A model generated the notes under the pieces. It made no database searches, was not told the origin of the DNA, and saw nothing but the letters and a program-made list of their open reading frames with translations. From JAPPHA01 sp965220985 (lineage in GTDB: Bacteria; Pseudomonadota; Alphaproteobacteria; Rhodobacterales; Rhodobacteraceae), in assembly GCA_965220985.1 (NCBI GenBank), contig OZ244854.1, positions 682,001 through 746,000 on the forward strand: a stretch of 64,000 nucleotides of DNA, written 5' to 3'. The position numbers and the translations under genes were made by a program. Numbering within the stretch: the first letter of the stretch is position 1; each line of letters opens with the position of its first letter. Below, in pieces: positions 1 through 9,110 of the stretch.

Positions 1-1
1 G

Positions 2-94
2 CATCGGGCGGAAGCCAACTCCTGGTCGGATTTCTTGTGCGTCATTCACGGCGAAACCTGGCGCAACGGCTTGAGCGTCAATCTCTGGATCTGA
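2..94 (+). CDS. 3' end of an unidentified gene (partial)
   Basis: The frame beginning at base 2 is open to a TGA at 92-94 and encodes about 30 residues rich in Trp, Asn and hydrophobics, ending NGLSVNLWI. That composition looks like a real C-terminus and not a shadow frame. The frame starting at base 1 is also open to 148, but its sequence is Arg/Gln-rich and less protein-like. The gene begins outside the window. I do not recognise the product. Confidence 0.35.
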   Translation, partial: HRAEANSWSDFLCVIHGETWRNGLSVNLWI

Positions 95-351
95 CATCCC
101 GCAAACCAGTTGAGATCGGCCAATGGAGGCAAGCGGTTCGAGGCATGTAGGTCACCCAAGATCCATCCGAACAATGCCAAGTTGCTCGGAGTCTGCCGCG
201 TTGATAAAGGCCGTTCCCAAGGAAGATGCCCAACGATTTTGAACCGTGGCGGCGAACGACCCGTATCGGACCCGCTCTTGTCTTGGTGGTGAGTCATGGC
301 TGACAACAGTCCGTTTCATCAAGGACTCACGGTGCGGCGCCTGGACTGTCC

Positions 352-1647
352 GTGAACCCATCGTCGATCATTCTCGCCGAGATTGAACAAGTGACCCAAG
401 CAAGCGACGCACGCAGTCCTACAAGAACGGTCCATGCTCTGTATCTGCTTGAAGTCTTGTCTGGGCTGGGTCGCGGTGCGTTCCTGGTGTGCATTGGCTG
501 GACGACTCTTGTCGAAACAGGCGATGTCGCGAAGGTCGGGCAGGTTTTCGTCGCATCCATGTTGACGATGCTGTTCGGGTCCCATTTGGTCGGCGTGATT
601 GTCGACCGGACGAACAGACGCAACACCATCTGGATATCGCATTCGGTCATCGCATTGGTGATGACGGTCATGGGCTGGGCATTGGAGATCGTTCCGTCAC
701 TTCATGTCGGCTTCTTCTTTTTGTCGGTCATGGTCATCACGTTTTCGCGGATTGCATATGAATTCGCCCTCGACGCCACTCTGAAGCAGCTTGTTCCGGC
801 CGAGAGCCTCACGTCGGTCATCGCGCGTGCCCGTGCCCTGCACCTTCTCGGAACCGCGGCCGCGACCTTGCTTGTCGGGTGGACTCTGAGCGAGTTTGGC
901 CCGGGCATCTCGTTTGGTTGTTCAGCCGCATTTTCCGTACTGTTGATCGCGCTTTCCACTCGCCTGCCGAACACGATCGGCACACAGGAAACCAGTCCAG
1001 GCACGGGCATCAGGGCGGATTTCGTCGAGGGGCTCGCGCTGCTGCGAACCATGCCCGGACTGTTGCCCGTGGTGCTCCTTGCGGGAATCGCGTTGCCGGT
1101 CGGGCAGCTTTCGAATGCGATCCTGTCTTCGCTGGTTCACGACGATCTCGGAATGGGCAGCGCCGAGTTTGGCTTGGTCGACGGCGCGTGGCCAATCGGC
1201 GGGTTGGCGGCCTCCATATTGGTGGGGGCTCTGACAGCAAGTCACGTGAAGAGATTGCGCATCGGGCCAATCGCCGCTCTGGTGGCGCTGAGCACGATGA
1301 TGATGGCCTTCACCCACAATCTGTTCATTCTCATGATCTTCCACGGATGCATGGGCTTCTTTGTGTGGATCTGTCGAATCCTCGTGGATGCCCAGGTTCT
1401 CCGCATGGTGGAAACCAAGTTCGTTGGTCGCGGGAAATCGAACGTGACGTTCGCTTTCGGCTTCTTCGCGGTCGTCATGTGCCTGTCGCCGACTGCGATC
1501 TCGGCCCAGACGACAGGCAGCTTCTTCCTCGCCTGGGGTGGCGTGGTGCTGGTGACGGGGATCATGTACGAACTGCTTGCTGGATCGCGCCGGCACCAAC
1601 CGGTGCAGGGATCGTCCAAGGAGCCGAGCAGCCCCAAGCACGAGTGA
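352..1647 (+). CDS. MFS transporter
   Basis: A 431-residue integral membrane protein with about twelve hydrophobic segments in two halves and a polar centre, the usual size and layout of a major facilitator superfamily exporter. Between the second and third membrane segments sits GVIVDRTNRRN, which fits the MFS loop 2-3 signature G-x-x-x-D-R-x-x-R/K. The product ends in a polar basic tail. The start taken is GTG at 352; no strong Shine-Dalgarno is visible, so the true start could be a little downstream. It stands alone, about 225 bp before the next gene, and nothing nearby points to a substrate. The drug-efflux-like fold is known for the family; the substrate is unknown. Confidence 0.8.
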   Translation: MNPSSIILAEIEQVTQASDARSPTRTVHALYLLEVLSGLGRGAFLVCIGWTTLVETGDVAKVGQVFVASMLTMLFGSHLVGVIVDRTNRRNTIWISHSVIALVMTVMGWALEIVPSLHVGFFFLSVMVITFSRIAYEFALDATLKQLVPAESLTSVIARARALHLLGTAAATLLVGWTLSEFGPGISFGCSAAFSVLLIALSTRLPNTIGTQETSPGTGIRADFVEGLALLRTMPGLLPVVLLAGIALPVGQLSNAILSSLVHDDLGMGSAEFGLVDGAWPIGGLAASILVGALTASHVKRLRIGPIAALVALSTMMMAFTHNLFILMIFHGCMGFFVWICRILVDAQVLRMVETKFVGRGKSNVTFAFGFFAVVMCLSPTAISAQTTGSFFLAWGGVVLVTGIMYELLAGSRRHQPVQGSSKEPSSPKHE

Positions 1648-1872
1648 TCATTGGCGTCGAAATACTGAAAGCTGGCAGCAGGATCGAGGCCACGAACAGC
1701 GTTCCTCAACGAGGCTCTGGCGACCATTCAAATCCGCAATTCAACGGGAGCCGATTTCGGGCGAGACGCAAAGATCGACAAGCAGTCGCCGTTTCGTTTC
1801 GACGCATCTCCTGCTATATGAATCGCACGACATTTGAATGCTCGATGGCACCATTCGATCAAGGAGACACCA

Positions 1873-2433
1873 ATGGCCGCAGCAAGACCACCTGTTTGTG
1901 ATTTCGGCTGGAAGGCCCCGGATTTCACGCTTCCGTCAACCGATGGAAAAACCGTTTCGCTTGGCGAAGTTGCCGGCGAGAACGGCACCCTGGTCATGTT
2001 CATTTGCAATCACTGCCCGTACGTCGTCTCGGTTCGCGAGCGCCTTGTCACGGAAGCCCGCGCATTGGCCGACCTTGGCATCGGGGTGGCCGCGATTTGC
2101 TCGAATGATGCGGTCAACTATCCCGATGATTCCTTTCCCAACATGGCAAGATTCGCGAAGGACTCCGGTTTCCCATTCCCCTATCTCCACGACGAGGACC
2201 AGTCGGTCGCGCGGGCATACGGCGCCGAATGCACGCCTGATTTCTTCGGATTCAATTCGAAGCTCGAACTGCAGTATCGTGGCCGCCTCGACAGTGCAGG
2301 CAGGAATCCCGTGACGCCCGACATGAGTCGCGACCTGTTCGATGCCATGAAATTGATCGCCAAGACGGGCGAGGGCCCGCGCCACCAGATCGCTTCGATG
2401 GGCTGTTCGATCAAGTGGAAGGCTGCGGCCTGA
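1873..2433 (+). CDS. Thioredoxin-fold (AhpC/TSA-type) protein
   Basis: A 186-residue soluble protein of the thioredoxin family, AhpC/TSA-redoxin group. The N-terminus reads FGWKAPDFTLPSTDGK, typical of that group. The active-site region is FICNHCPYV: a single cysteine followed by Pro-Tyr, in place of the classical CxxC. A second Cys lies near the C-terminus in SMGCSIKW. This NHCPY subgroup is common in proteobacteria and its role is not well defined; a thiol-dependent redox or peroxide function is inferred. ATG at 1873 is chosen over an in-frame ATG 39 bp upstream because a good GGAGA lies a few bases before it. The next gene converges from the other strand. Confidence 0.85.
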   Translation: MAAARPPVCDFGWKAPDFTLPSTDGKTVSLGEVAGENGTLVMFICNHCPYVVSVRERLVTEARALADLGIGVAAICSNDAVNYPDDSFPNMARFAKDSGFPFPYLHDEDQSVARAYGAECTPDFFGFNSKLELQYRGRLDSAGRNPVTPDMSRDLFDAMKLIAKTGEGPRHQIASMGCSIKWKAAA

Positions 2434-2509
2434 TCACGCACCCAGCCGTCGGCTGATCACGAGGAAACAGCCAGGAACGCTCGAAGGGGCGCAGCAGGCG
2501 CTTGGGCCG

Positions 2510-3649
2510 CTACTGCGATGCAGGGGCAATCCTGAATATCGCGCCGTGGCCTTCCGCGAGGAACCAGATGGACCCATCAGGCGCCTCCCGGATGTCCCTC
2601 ACGCGGTCGGTCTCGGGAAACGTCAGCCGCTCGACCTCGGTGAACGGATCGCCCGGTGCAAGCCGCGAGACATGATCGAGCTTGAGCGAGCCGACGAAAA
2701 AGTGTCCTCGCCATTCCGGCCACAAGCGACCCGAATAGATCATGAGGCCGCTTGGCGCGATCGACGGGTCCCAGTAGTGGACCGGTTGCTCGAGCCCTTC
2801 CCTTGCAAAACCGACGCCGACCTGCGTGCCGGAATAGTGCTGGCCATAACCGATGATCGGCCAACCGTAGTTGAGGCCTCGGCCAATCCGGTTGACCTCG
2901 TCGCCACCCCTCGGGCCATGTTCAACCTCCCAGATCGTGCCGTCTTCGTCGATGGCAAGGCTCTGGGGATTTCGAAGGCCGAGTGACCAGGTCTCGGGAC
3001 GGGCACCTGCAACATCCACGAAGGGATTGTCTGCAGGGACGGAACCGTCGCGTCCGACCCGAACGATCTTGCCGTTGTGCCGCGAGAGATCCTGGGCGAT
3101 TTCCCGCTTGCCCCGATCCCCGATCGCGACGAACAGAAAACCGTCATCGGTCTCGACCACGCGGGAGCCGAAATGCCGTCCTCCGGTTGATGGCACGCCC
3201 ATCTCGAAGAGCAGCTTGACATCGTGCAGTTGCCGGTCGTCTTCCGACAGCCTCGCCGAAGCGAGCGCAGTTCCGGCCCGTCGACCCTGGCGATACGGCT
3301 TCGAATAGGTCAGAAAAATCTCGCGCGTGTCGGGAAAGTCTCTTGCCACGAGAACGTCGAGCAGCCCGCCCTGGCCCTTGGCAAAGACGTCGGGAACGCC
3401 CTGAACCTCGGTTCTTTGTCGTTCGGCATCGAAATGAAGAAGTCTTCCGCCGCGCTCCGTCACCAGAAACCCGCCGTCAGGCAAAAACCCGAGCGCCCAT
3501 GGAACATCGAGGCCGCCGACAACTTCGGTGACGGAAACCGTCCCGGTGGCTGTCGCGCGTTCCGCGGCCGAAACCGCTCCAACGCCAAGAGCTGCGACAA
3601 TTCCAATCACGGCCGATGCAATCGACAGCCGGGGATTGATTGCGCGCAT
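2510..3649 (-). CDS. PQQ-dependent sugar dehydrogenase (Asd/YliI type)
   Basis: A 379-residue periplasmic oxidoreductase of the soluble quinoprotein glucose/sorbosone dehydrogenase fold. A signal peptide of about 30 residues (hydrophobic stretch then AERATA) precedes GGLDVPWALGFLPDGGFLVT, the family's opening blade. Later blades show LRNPQSLAID and the C-terminal REAPDGSIWFLAE, which belong to a six-bladed propeller. Members oxidise aldose sugars with PQQ and pass electrons to the respiratory chain. The frame stays open upstream to 3820, but that would run through the end of cobM; ATG at 3649 begins the signal peptide directly. It lies 64 bp downstream of cobM on the same strand but has no obvious link to cobalamin. 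Confidence 0.85.
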   Translation of the reverse strand: MRAINPRLSIASAVIGIVAALGVGAVSAAERATATGTVSVTEVVGGLDVPWALGFLPDGGFLVTERGGRLLHFDAERQRTEVQGVPDVFAKGQGGLLDVLVARDFPDTREIFLTYSKPYRQGRRAGTALASARLSEDDRQLHDVKLLFEMGVPSTGGRHFGSRVVETDDGFLFVAIGDRGKREIAQDLSRHNGKIVRVGRDGSVPADNPFVDVAGARPETWSLGLRNPQSLAIDEDGTIWEVEHGPRGGDEVNRIGRGLNYGWPIIGYGQHYSGTQVGVGFAREGLEQPVHYWDPSIAPSGLMIYSGRLWPEWRGHFFVGSLKLDHVSRLAPGDPFTEVERLTFPETDRVRDIREAPDGSIWFLAEGHGAIFRIAPASQ

Positions 3650-3713
3650 CAAACGTCGAGTCTTCGTGACGTCAGTGTGCCGAGCATCGCTGCCAGCGAA
3701 GCTCAATCTTTTT

Positions 3714-4505
3714 TCAAGTGTTGTGTGGTTCGACAAGTTCGACTCCTGCCACCGGACGAAGAACATGAGGTTTTTCAGGGTCGTAGAGCGCAGAATCGGG
3801 GAACCCCGCCACGTCCCCAAGAACCGGACCGACCAGGATCAGCGCCGTTCGCGTGATCTTCATCTTTCGCACCTTGGATCGAATGTCGGTGAGGGTTCCA
3901 GTCACGATCGCTTGATCGGGCCACCCGACCCGGTAGGCGACCACCACCGGGCAGTCGGCCCCGTAGAACGGAACCAGGCGACGTTCGATCTCGCGCATGT
4001 TTCTCACGGCGAGGTGAATGACGAGCGTCGTGCCGCTGCGCGCGAAATTCTCCAGGGTCTCTCCCGGCGGCATTGAGGTCGATTGCATCGACATCCGGGT
4101 CAGGACAATCGACTGCGCCAAACCCGGGATCGTAAGCTCCTGGCCCAGTGCCGCAGCTGTCGCCGCATAGGCTGGAACTCCGGGGACGATCTTATGATCG
4201 ATTCCGTCTGCCTTCAGCCTCCTGATCTGTTCGGCGATCGCTCCGTAAAGCGACGGATCCCCTGAGTGAACCCGCGCCACGTCTTCGCCACGGGAATGAG
4301 CGCTCACGATCTCCGCATGGGTTTCGTCGAGCGTCATTGTCGACGTGTCGAGCACTATCGCCCCTTCCGGTGCGGTCTCGATGACTGCAGCTGGAACCAG
4401 TGATCCTGCGTAGAGGCAGGTTCGGCAGCGGGCGACAATCTTCGCGCCTTTCAGCGTCATCAACTCCGGATCTCCGGGGCCGGCACCAACAAAGTAAACC
4501 GTCAC
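3714..4505 (-). CDS. cobM: Precorrin-4 / cobalt-precorrin-4 C11-methyltransferase
   Basis: A 263-residue SAM-dependent methyltransferase that methylates C11 of the corrin ring. The N-terminus VYFVGAGPGDPELMTLKGA is the diagnostic tetrapyrrole-methylase motif, followed by YAGSLVPAAVIETAPEGA and SGDPSLYGAIAEQ, typical of CobM/CbiF. GTG at 4505 puts the GxGPGDP motif at the extreme N-terminus; the frame extends 26 codons further but that part is Arg-rich and overlaps the small upstream ORF. It is the last gene of the minus-strand cob operon. Given the CbiX and CbiG context the substrate is probably the cobalt-loaded intermediate. Confidence 0.93.
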   Translation of the reverse strand: MTVYFVGAGPGDPELMTLKGAKIVARCRTCLYAGSLVPAAVIETAPEGAIVLDTSTMTLDETHAEIVSAHSRGEDVARVHSGDPSLYGAIAEQIRRLKADGIDHKIVPGVPAYAATAAALGQELTIPGLAQSIVLTRMSMQSTSMPPGETLENFARSGTTLVIHLAVRNMREIERRLVPFYGADCPVVVAYRVGWPDQAIVTGTLTDIRSKVRKMKITRTALILVGPVLGDVAGFPDSALYDPEKPHVLRPVAGVELVEPHNT

Positions 4506-4506
4506 G

Positions 4507-4689
4507 TCAGTACGTCCTCTGTCCTGTCGTCGAGTCTCGCGCAGCCTGCGGGACACGACAGACTTGCGATGCCGCGATGTCATCCGCCCGGCGGAGTTGT
4601 TCGACCATACCGTGCCGTGCGCGCTTGACCATCGATCCCATTCGCGGGACGGTACTTGCTCTTCGCAACATGGTGTTGGAATTGTTCAT
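4507..4689 (-). CDS. Small unrecognised ORF inside the cob operon
   Basis: A 60-residue basic ORF whose ATG overlaps the stop codon of the cbiG-cobJ gene (ATGA) and which stops 1 bp before the GTG start of cobM. That tight packing is what a translated operon member would show, and it accounts for an otherwise unexplained 180-bp gap. The sequence (start MNNSNTMLRRAS) has a single Cys and no motif I recognise. It could be a real small protein or a spacer that happens to be open. Confidence 0.35.
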   Translation of the reverse strand: MNNSNTMLRRASTVPRMGSMVKRARHGMVEQLRRADDIAASQVCRVPQAARDSTTGQRTY

Positions 4690-6485
4690 GCCAGTGCCTC
4701 AGGCCCGGTCGCATACCCGCGAGGCGTGTACATCTGCGGGCGGCCCGAGAGTTCGTATTGCCTGCTCTTGCTCGACCCCACCAGAACAGTCGTCAGCATG
4801 TCGGTTCCATCGACGTCGAGAGCGTCCAGTGTCAGGTGAGTCACGGTCTCGCCGGTTCTGCCGAGCGAGCGGGCAAGGGCGACCGGAGTGTCTGCAGGCC
4901 GGTGCTTAAGAAGAATCTCTTTCGCTGCCGGGATCAGTCCACGGCGTTGCCGTGACGACGGATTGTAGAATGCGATGACGAAGTCGCCGACCGCGGCCGC
5001 CTCGATGCGCCGCAGGATCACCTCGGTTGGGGTCAACAGGTCCGAAAGCGAAATCGCGCAAAAGTCATGCCCCAAAGGAGCGCCAACCCTTGCTGCTGCC
5101 GCCTGCATTGCGGAAATGCCAGGCGCGCAGACGACTTCCACGCGACGGGCGGCATCGCTGACCCCGCTGCCGGTCGCTGCACCATCAAGCAATTCATGAA
5201 CAAGCGATGCCATCGCGTAGATTCCGGCATCTCCCGACGAGACCAGCACGACTCGGGCACCAGCCCCCGCCTGCTCGAGCGCGTAGCGGCATCGCTCCCG
5301 TTCCTCGCCAAGCTCATAACCGGTGCGCCGACACCCTCGAGCGAGCGGGCCCAACAGGTCGATGTAGGCGTGATATCCGACGATCTCGTCGGCATGCGCG
5401 ATCATTCGCGTCGCCTCGGGGGTGCGCCAATCGGCTTTGCCTGGTCCGATCCCGACAACCGCCAGCGACCCGCGCCGGCGTCCCGGAATTGAGGTCAGCG
5501 GGCTAGGCGCGCGCGCCAATGCACAGGTCGCATTGGCTGACTTCGTCTTTTCGATGAAAAGCTGACCGCCCTTACCGCTCACACGGAGCGCAGCCCCTTC
5601 CGCGACCCCGTGGCAACCAACTTCCTTGAAGACGACCTCGGAGGGGTTCGCCAGACGATGCGCTTCTTCTTCCAGTTCATCGGCCGAAAAAAGTGTCAAT
5701 GGAACACCGAGCGAATCTGCCAACTCGAACACTGCCGGCTCGTCCGCCTTGAGATCGAGCGATGCGACGCATGCAATCGACCCCGCCGCGACTTCTGAGT
5801 CTGTCAGAACTGACTCCACCAGCCCCAACAATTCGTCGGGTTGGCAACCACGCGAACAGCCGACTCCAAGGAAGAACTGCAACGGATGATAGACCAGTCG
5901 CCTTTCGCTCACGGGTTCGGCACGTTCGGTCGCAATCACGGTGACCCCACCATCGGGCGCGGAGTTCAATCCGAAGATGTTCTCCCCCTCGACCCTGGCA
6001 CCAACACCCGCCAGCAGATCGGCCATGGCGGCACCAGCATGTTCGGGGTTTGCCAGTCGCCAGCCCGCCGGAGGTTCGTCGAGCGCCACCCCGAGGGAAA
6101 CGTCACCCGCCGTGGTCACTGCTGCCGGGCAATCGAGTGCTTCCGCCAAGCGTCGCGCCATGCTGTTGGCTCCCCGGTGCCCGCCGAGCAAGGGAACGAC
6201 GACCGAGCCGTCATCGGCCACGGCCAGAACAGGAGGATCCGCTGCCTTGCGGCCCAGAAACGGTGCGAGCAACCTGATCAGAATCCCGGCTGCACACACC
6301 CCGATGATGGGATGCCCCGCCAGAAACAGCGTCCCAAGATGATCCGCCGTCTCATCGAAGGCGACATCGGCTTGCCGGGTGCGCCCGGCAAGTCCATGGA
6401 CAGGGCAGCCAAGGATCCCGGCAATTCGCCGGGCCGTGTCTTCACCCGAGTGCGACAGACAGACGACGATCGGCGCTACAGCCAC
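4686..6485 (-). CDS. cobJ: CbiG - precorrin-3B C17-methyltransferase fusion
   Basis: A 599-residue fusion of two corrin-ring enzymes. Residues 1 to about 335 are CbiG, which opens the delta-lactone of cobalt-precorrin-5A in the oxygen-independent route; visible family stretches are GHRGANSMARRLAE and LGVGCSRGCQPDELL. Residues about 340-599 are CobJ/CbiH, the C17-methyltransferase that contracts the ring, with VVGIGPGKADWRTPEA, DEIVGYHAYIDL, VSSGDAGIYAMA and IAFYNPSSRQR. A basic PGRRRGS-like linker joins them. The start is GTG at 6485, overlapping the end of cobI by about 10 bp. The presence of CbiG, together with CbiX upstream, indicates cobalt is inserted early. Ring contraction and lactone opening are successive steps, so the fusion makes pathway sense. 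Confidence 0.93.
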   Translation of the reverse strand: MAVAPIVVCLSHSGEDTARRIAGILGCPVHGLAGRTRQADVAFDETADHLGTLFLAGHPIIGVCAAGILIRLLAPFLGRKAADPPVLAVADDGSVVVPLLGGHRGANSMARRLAEALDCPAAVTTAGDVSLGVALDEPPAGWRLANPEHAGAAMADLLAGVGARVEGENIFGLNSAPDGGVTVIATERAEPVSERRLVYHPLQFFLGVGCSRGCQPDELLGLVESVLTDSEVAAGSIACVASLDLKADEPAVFELADSLGVPLTLFSADELEEEAHRLANPSEVVFKEVGCHGVAEGAALRVSGKGGQLFIEKTKSANATCALARAPSPLTSIPGRRRGSLAVVGIGPGKADWRTPEATRMIAHADEIVGYHAYIDLLGPLARGCRRTGYELGEERERCRYALEQAGAGARVVLVSSGDAGIYAMASLVHELLDGAATGSGVSDAARRVEVVCAPGISAMQAAAARVGAPLGHDFCAISLSDLLTPTEVILRRIEAAAVGDFVIAFYNPSSRQRRGLIPAAKEILLKHRPADTPVALARSLGRTGETVTHLTLDALDVDGTDMLTTVLVGSSKSRQYELSGRPQMYTPRGYATGPEALA

Positions 6486-7177
6486 GGGTCGACCTTTCGC
6501 CCGATCAGGATCATCGAAAAATACGGCGCCTGTTCCGGTGCGTCGGCAAGCTTCAAGACCTTTTGGTCAGGCAGGGTTGCCCGCTCCACGTATCCTGCGG
6601 TCTCACCCAGGCCCAACCGTGACAGCACTCGTTTGATCTTTTCGAGATGGCGACCCACCTTCATGATCGCCACGGCTTCGGCGTCCGCGATGCGGTGCTC
6701 GAGCTCCGCTTCCGGCAGGGTGCCCGGAACGACCGTGAGGGAGCCGTTCCGCGCCACCAGCGATCCGCCGAGAACCGCCGCGCACGCGGTCACCGAGTTT
6801 ACTCCCGGGACCACTTCCACGCGATATCGGTCGCACAACCTTGAATTGAGATACATGAACGAACCGTAGAACAGGGGATCGCCCTCGCACAGAACGACCA
6901 CGTCCCTTCCGGCATCGAGTTCCTTGGAGATGGCGTCCGAACCACGGTCATACGCCGCCTGCGCCGGCTCCCGCCTTGTCGTCATGGGAATCGTGATCGC
7001 GATTTCCGTTGCATTCGGCGAGATGATCTCTGCGGCAATCGAGCGGGCGAAACTCTCCGAGGTTTCGAGGACCGGATAGGCGACCACCTCGGCTCCCGAG
7101 ATCAAACGATGCGCTTTCAGCGTCATCAGTTCGGGATCGCCCGGCCCGACCCCCACCCCGTGAACCATGCCGCTCAT
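6476..7177 (-). CDS. cobI: Precorrin-2 / cobalt-precorrin-2 C20-methyltransferase
   Basis: A 233-residue SAM-dependent tetrapyrrole methylase that adds the C20 methyl group at the start of corrin modification. Motifs seen: GVGVGPGDPELMTLKAHRLI at the N-terminus, AYPVLETSESFARSIA, the CEGDPLFYGSFMYL stretch typical of CobI/CbiL, and VPGVNSVTACAA. ATG at 7177 overlaps the cobL stop (ATGA) and is preferred over an in-frame ATG six codons upstream. The end overlaps the GTG of the cbiG-cobJ fusion, so translational coupling is likely throughout the operon. Confidence 0.93.
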   Translation of the reverse strand: MSGMVHGVGVGPGDPELMTLKAHRLISGAEVVAYPVLETSESFARSIAAEIISPNATEIAITIPMTTRREPAQAAYDRGSDAISKELDAGRDVVVLCEGDPLFYGSFMYLNSRLCDRYRVEVVPGVNSVTACAAVLGGSLVARNGSLTVVPGTLPEAELEHRIADAEAVAIMKVGRHLEKIKRVLSRLGLGETAGYVERATLPDQKVLKLADAPEQAPYFSMILIGRKVDPWL

Positions 7178-8376
7178 CGCTTGACCATGCTCCATTGGGT
7201 CACGGCCATGTGCGGGTTCCAGCCGTGCAGGCTTCCAACAGGTCGCACGCGACTGACCTGCAAACGCGACAGTTCGCCCCCGTGTTCCCGGTGCAACTTG
7301 ATCAACTTCGCTTCGGTTTCGAGGGTCACGGCGTTGCAGACCAGTCGACCCAGCGGTCGCAATGCATCCAGGCTGACCGAGACAATCTCCTCGTCGAGGC
7401 CGCCGCCAACAAAGATCGCATCAGGCGCCTCTAGGCCGTCGAGTGCCGAGGGCGCCGTTCCCTCCACGAGCTTGAGGCCAGGAGTTCCCAATGCCATGGC
7501 ATTGCGGGCCGCAATTTCGCGCCTGTCGGCACGTGGTTCGATACCGATTGCCCGCGAATATCTCGCCGCGCGCATCCATTCGATCGCAACCGATCCGCAT
7601 CCGCAACCAATGTCCCACAGGAGCGCTCCTCTCATCGGCATCAACCGAGCCAGCGTCACCGCCCGCACTTCGCTCTTGGTCATGGTCCCATCGTGAACGA
7701 ACAGATCATCGGAGAGACCCGGTACCCGTGGCAGCAGCGCGGCATCCGTGGCCGCGACGCATTCGACCGCCAGCGTGTTGAAGTCAGGAACCTCCTCGCT
7801 CCACTCGGCGGCCACGCCTTCGAACTTCTGCTCTTGTTCACCGCCCATGGCAGCGAAAACCGTCATTCGACTGCGCCCAAAACCCCTGTCCACCAGAAAC
7901 TTGGCTATCCGCGATGGCGTTTGCGACCCGGTCGTCAGGATCAAGAGGCGCTGGTGCGGCTGGATGAAGGCGATCATCTGCTCGACGGGCCGTCCGTGGA
8001 CGGTCAGCAGTTCGACATCGGCCATGGACCATCCCATGCGCACCGCCGCCAATTGAAACGCCGAGAGGTGTGGGTGAAACAGCACCTCCTGCGGGTCGAA
8101 CTCGCGGGCAATTCGGGAACCGGCCGAGAACCAGAGCGGATCGCCAGTGACGAGGATCACGACCCTTCGTCCTTCCAGGAAACGAATCTTCTCGATCAAG
8201 TGGTCGAATGGTGACGGCCAAGCGATACGCTCGACTTCGGGGACCACCGCGAGATCGTGATGGCGAGCGCCGCCAATGATGACTTCTGCCGACTCGACCA
8301 CGGATCGGGTCAGCGGGTTCAGACCGTCCAGGCCATCTTCACCGATGCCGACCACATGCAACCACGGTGCTGTCAT
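7174..8376 (-). CDS. cobL: Precorrin-6B C5,15-methyltransferase (decarboxylating), CbiE-CbiT fusion
   Basis: A 400-residue bifunctional enzyme. The N-terminal half is the CbiE-type tetrapyrrole methylase (VVGIGEDGLDGLNPLTRSVV, VTGDPLWFSAG). The C-terminal half, from about residue 225, is the CbiT Rossmann methyltransferase/decarboxylase (HDGTMTKSEVRAVTLARL, then DIGCGCGSVAIEW as SAM motif I). It methylates C5 and C15 and decarboxylates the ring C acetate. Full length for a CobL. The ATG at 8376 overlaps the cobH stop by ATGA and its own stop overlaps the start of cobI. Confidence 0.95.
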   Translation of the reverse strand: MTAPWLHVVGIGEDGLDGLNPLTRSVVESAEVIIGGARHHDLAVVPEVERIAWPSPFDHLIEKIRFLEGRRVVILVTGDPLWFSAGSRIAREFDPQEVLFHPHLSAFQLAAVRMGWSMADVELLTVHGRPVEQMIAFIQPHQRLLILTTGSQTPSRIAKFLVDRGFGRSRMTVFAAMGGEQEQKFEGVAAEWSEEVPDFNTLAVECVAATDAALLPRVPGLSDDLFVHDGTMTKSEVRAVTLARLMPMRGALLWDIGCGCGSVAIEWMRAARYSRAIGIEPRADRREIAARNAMALGTPGLKLVEGTAPSALDGLEAPDAIFVGGGLDEEIVSVSLDALRPLGRLVCNAVTLETEAKLIKLHREHGGELSRLQVSRVRPVGSLHGWNPHMAVTQWSMVKR

Positions 8377-9110
8377 TTTGCGGACGCGCCTTCCTGGTCG
8401 AGGGACAGCAGGTTCGCCCTGATGTCAACGATGAGCGAATTCAAAGCCGCAGCGGCGATCGCGGATCCGCCACAGCGTCCCGCGAGCGTGATGAACTCGC
8501 ATCCCCTCGGGTCTCTGGCGAGTTCCGCCTTGCTCTCGGCCGCGCCGACAAACCCGACCGGGAACGCAAGAATGCATGCGGGTTTTGGCCAACCTTCATC
8601 AAGGAGTTCAAGGAGACGGAACAGTGCCGTCGGCGCATTCCCGATCACCACGACCGCGTTTTCGATCCTCTGGGCCCACAGCGTGACAGCTGCGGCCGAG
8701 CGGGTGTTGCCGATGTCATCGGCAATAGCGGGGACTCGATCATCGTTCAGGGTCGTGACCACGTCGTTTCCTGCCGGCATGATGCTACGCATGATTCCGG
8801 CTGCGACCATGGTGGAGTCGCACAGCACCGGGGTACCATCAACAAGTGCCCGTTGTGCGGATGCGACTGCACCGGCCGAGTGACGAACATGCTCGGCGAT
8901 GCCGATTTCGCCGCATGCATGGATCATGCGCGTGACCACGGGCCGGATTTGCGAATCAAAACGTGCGAGATCGGCTTCACGTTCGATGGTCGCAAAGCTC
9001 TGCGCGTAGATTTCGGACGGAACGCGTTCGTAGTTGCGCCAGTCGCAACGAGCTGTTGCATTGGGATGCGAGTGGCGGTCTGGCAACGGGGATGTCTCCG
9101 CCTGTGTCAC
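8373..9110 (-). CDS. cobH: Precorrin-8X methylmutase
   Basis: A 245-residue CobH/CbiC. It moves a methyl group from C11 to C12 to give hydrogenobyrinic (or cobyrinic) acid. Seen in sequence: the N-terminal RVPSEIYAQSFATIEREADL, then VTRMIHACGEIGIAEHVR containing the catalytic His, then CDSTMVAAGIMRS and the glycine-rich GFVGAAESKAEL near the C-terminus. Length is slightly above the usual 210 because of a hydrophilic N-terminal lead of about 25 residues. ATG at 9110 overlaps the cbiX stop (ATGA). Confidence 0.94.
   Translation of the reverse strand: MTQAETSPLPDRHSHPNATARCDWRNYERVPSEIYAQSFATIEREADLARFDSQIRPVVTRMIHACGEIGIAEHVRHSAGAVASAQRALVDGTPVLCDSTMVAAGIMRSIMPAGNDVVTTLNDDRVPAIADDIGNTRSAAAVTLWAQRIENAVVVIGNAPTALFRLLELLDEGWPKPACILAFPVGFVGAAESKAELARDPRGCEFITLAGRCGGSAIAAAALNSLIVDIRANLLSLDQEGASAK

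Noticed and set aside
879..1901. A 340-codon plus-strand frame overlapping the MFS gene
   Set aside because: Arg/His-rich, no motif, overlaps the membrane protein in another frame and runs into the next gene.
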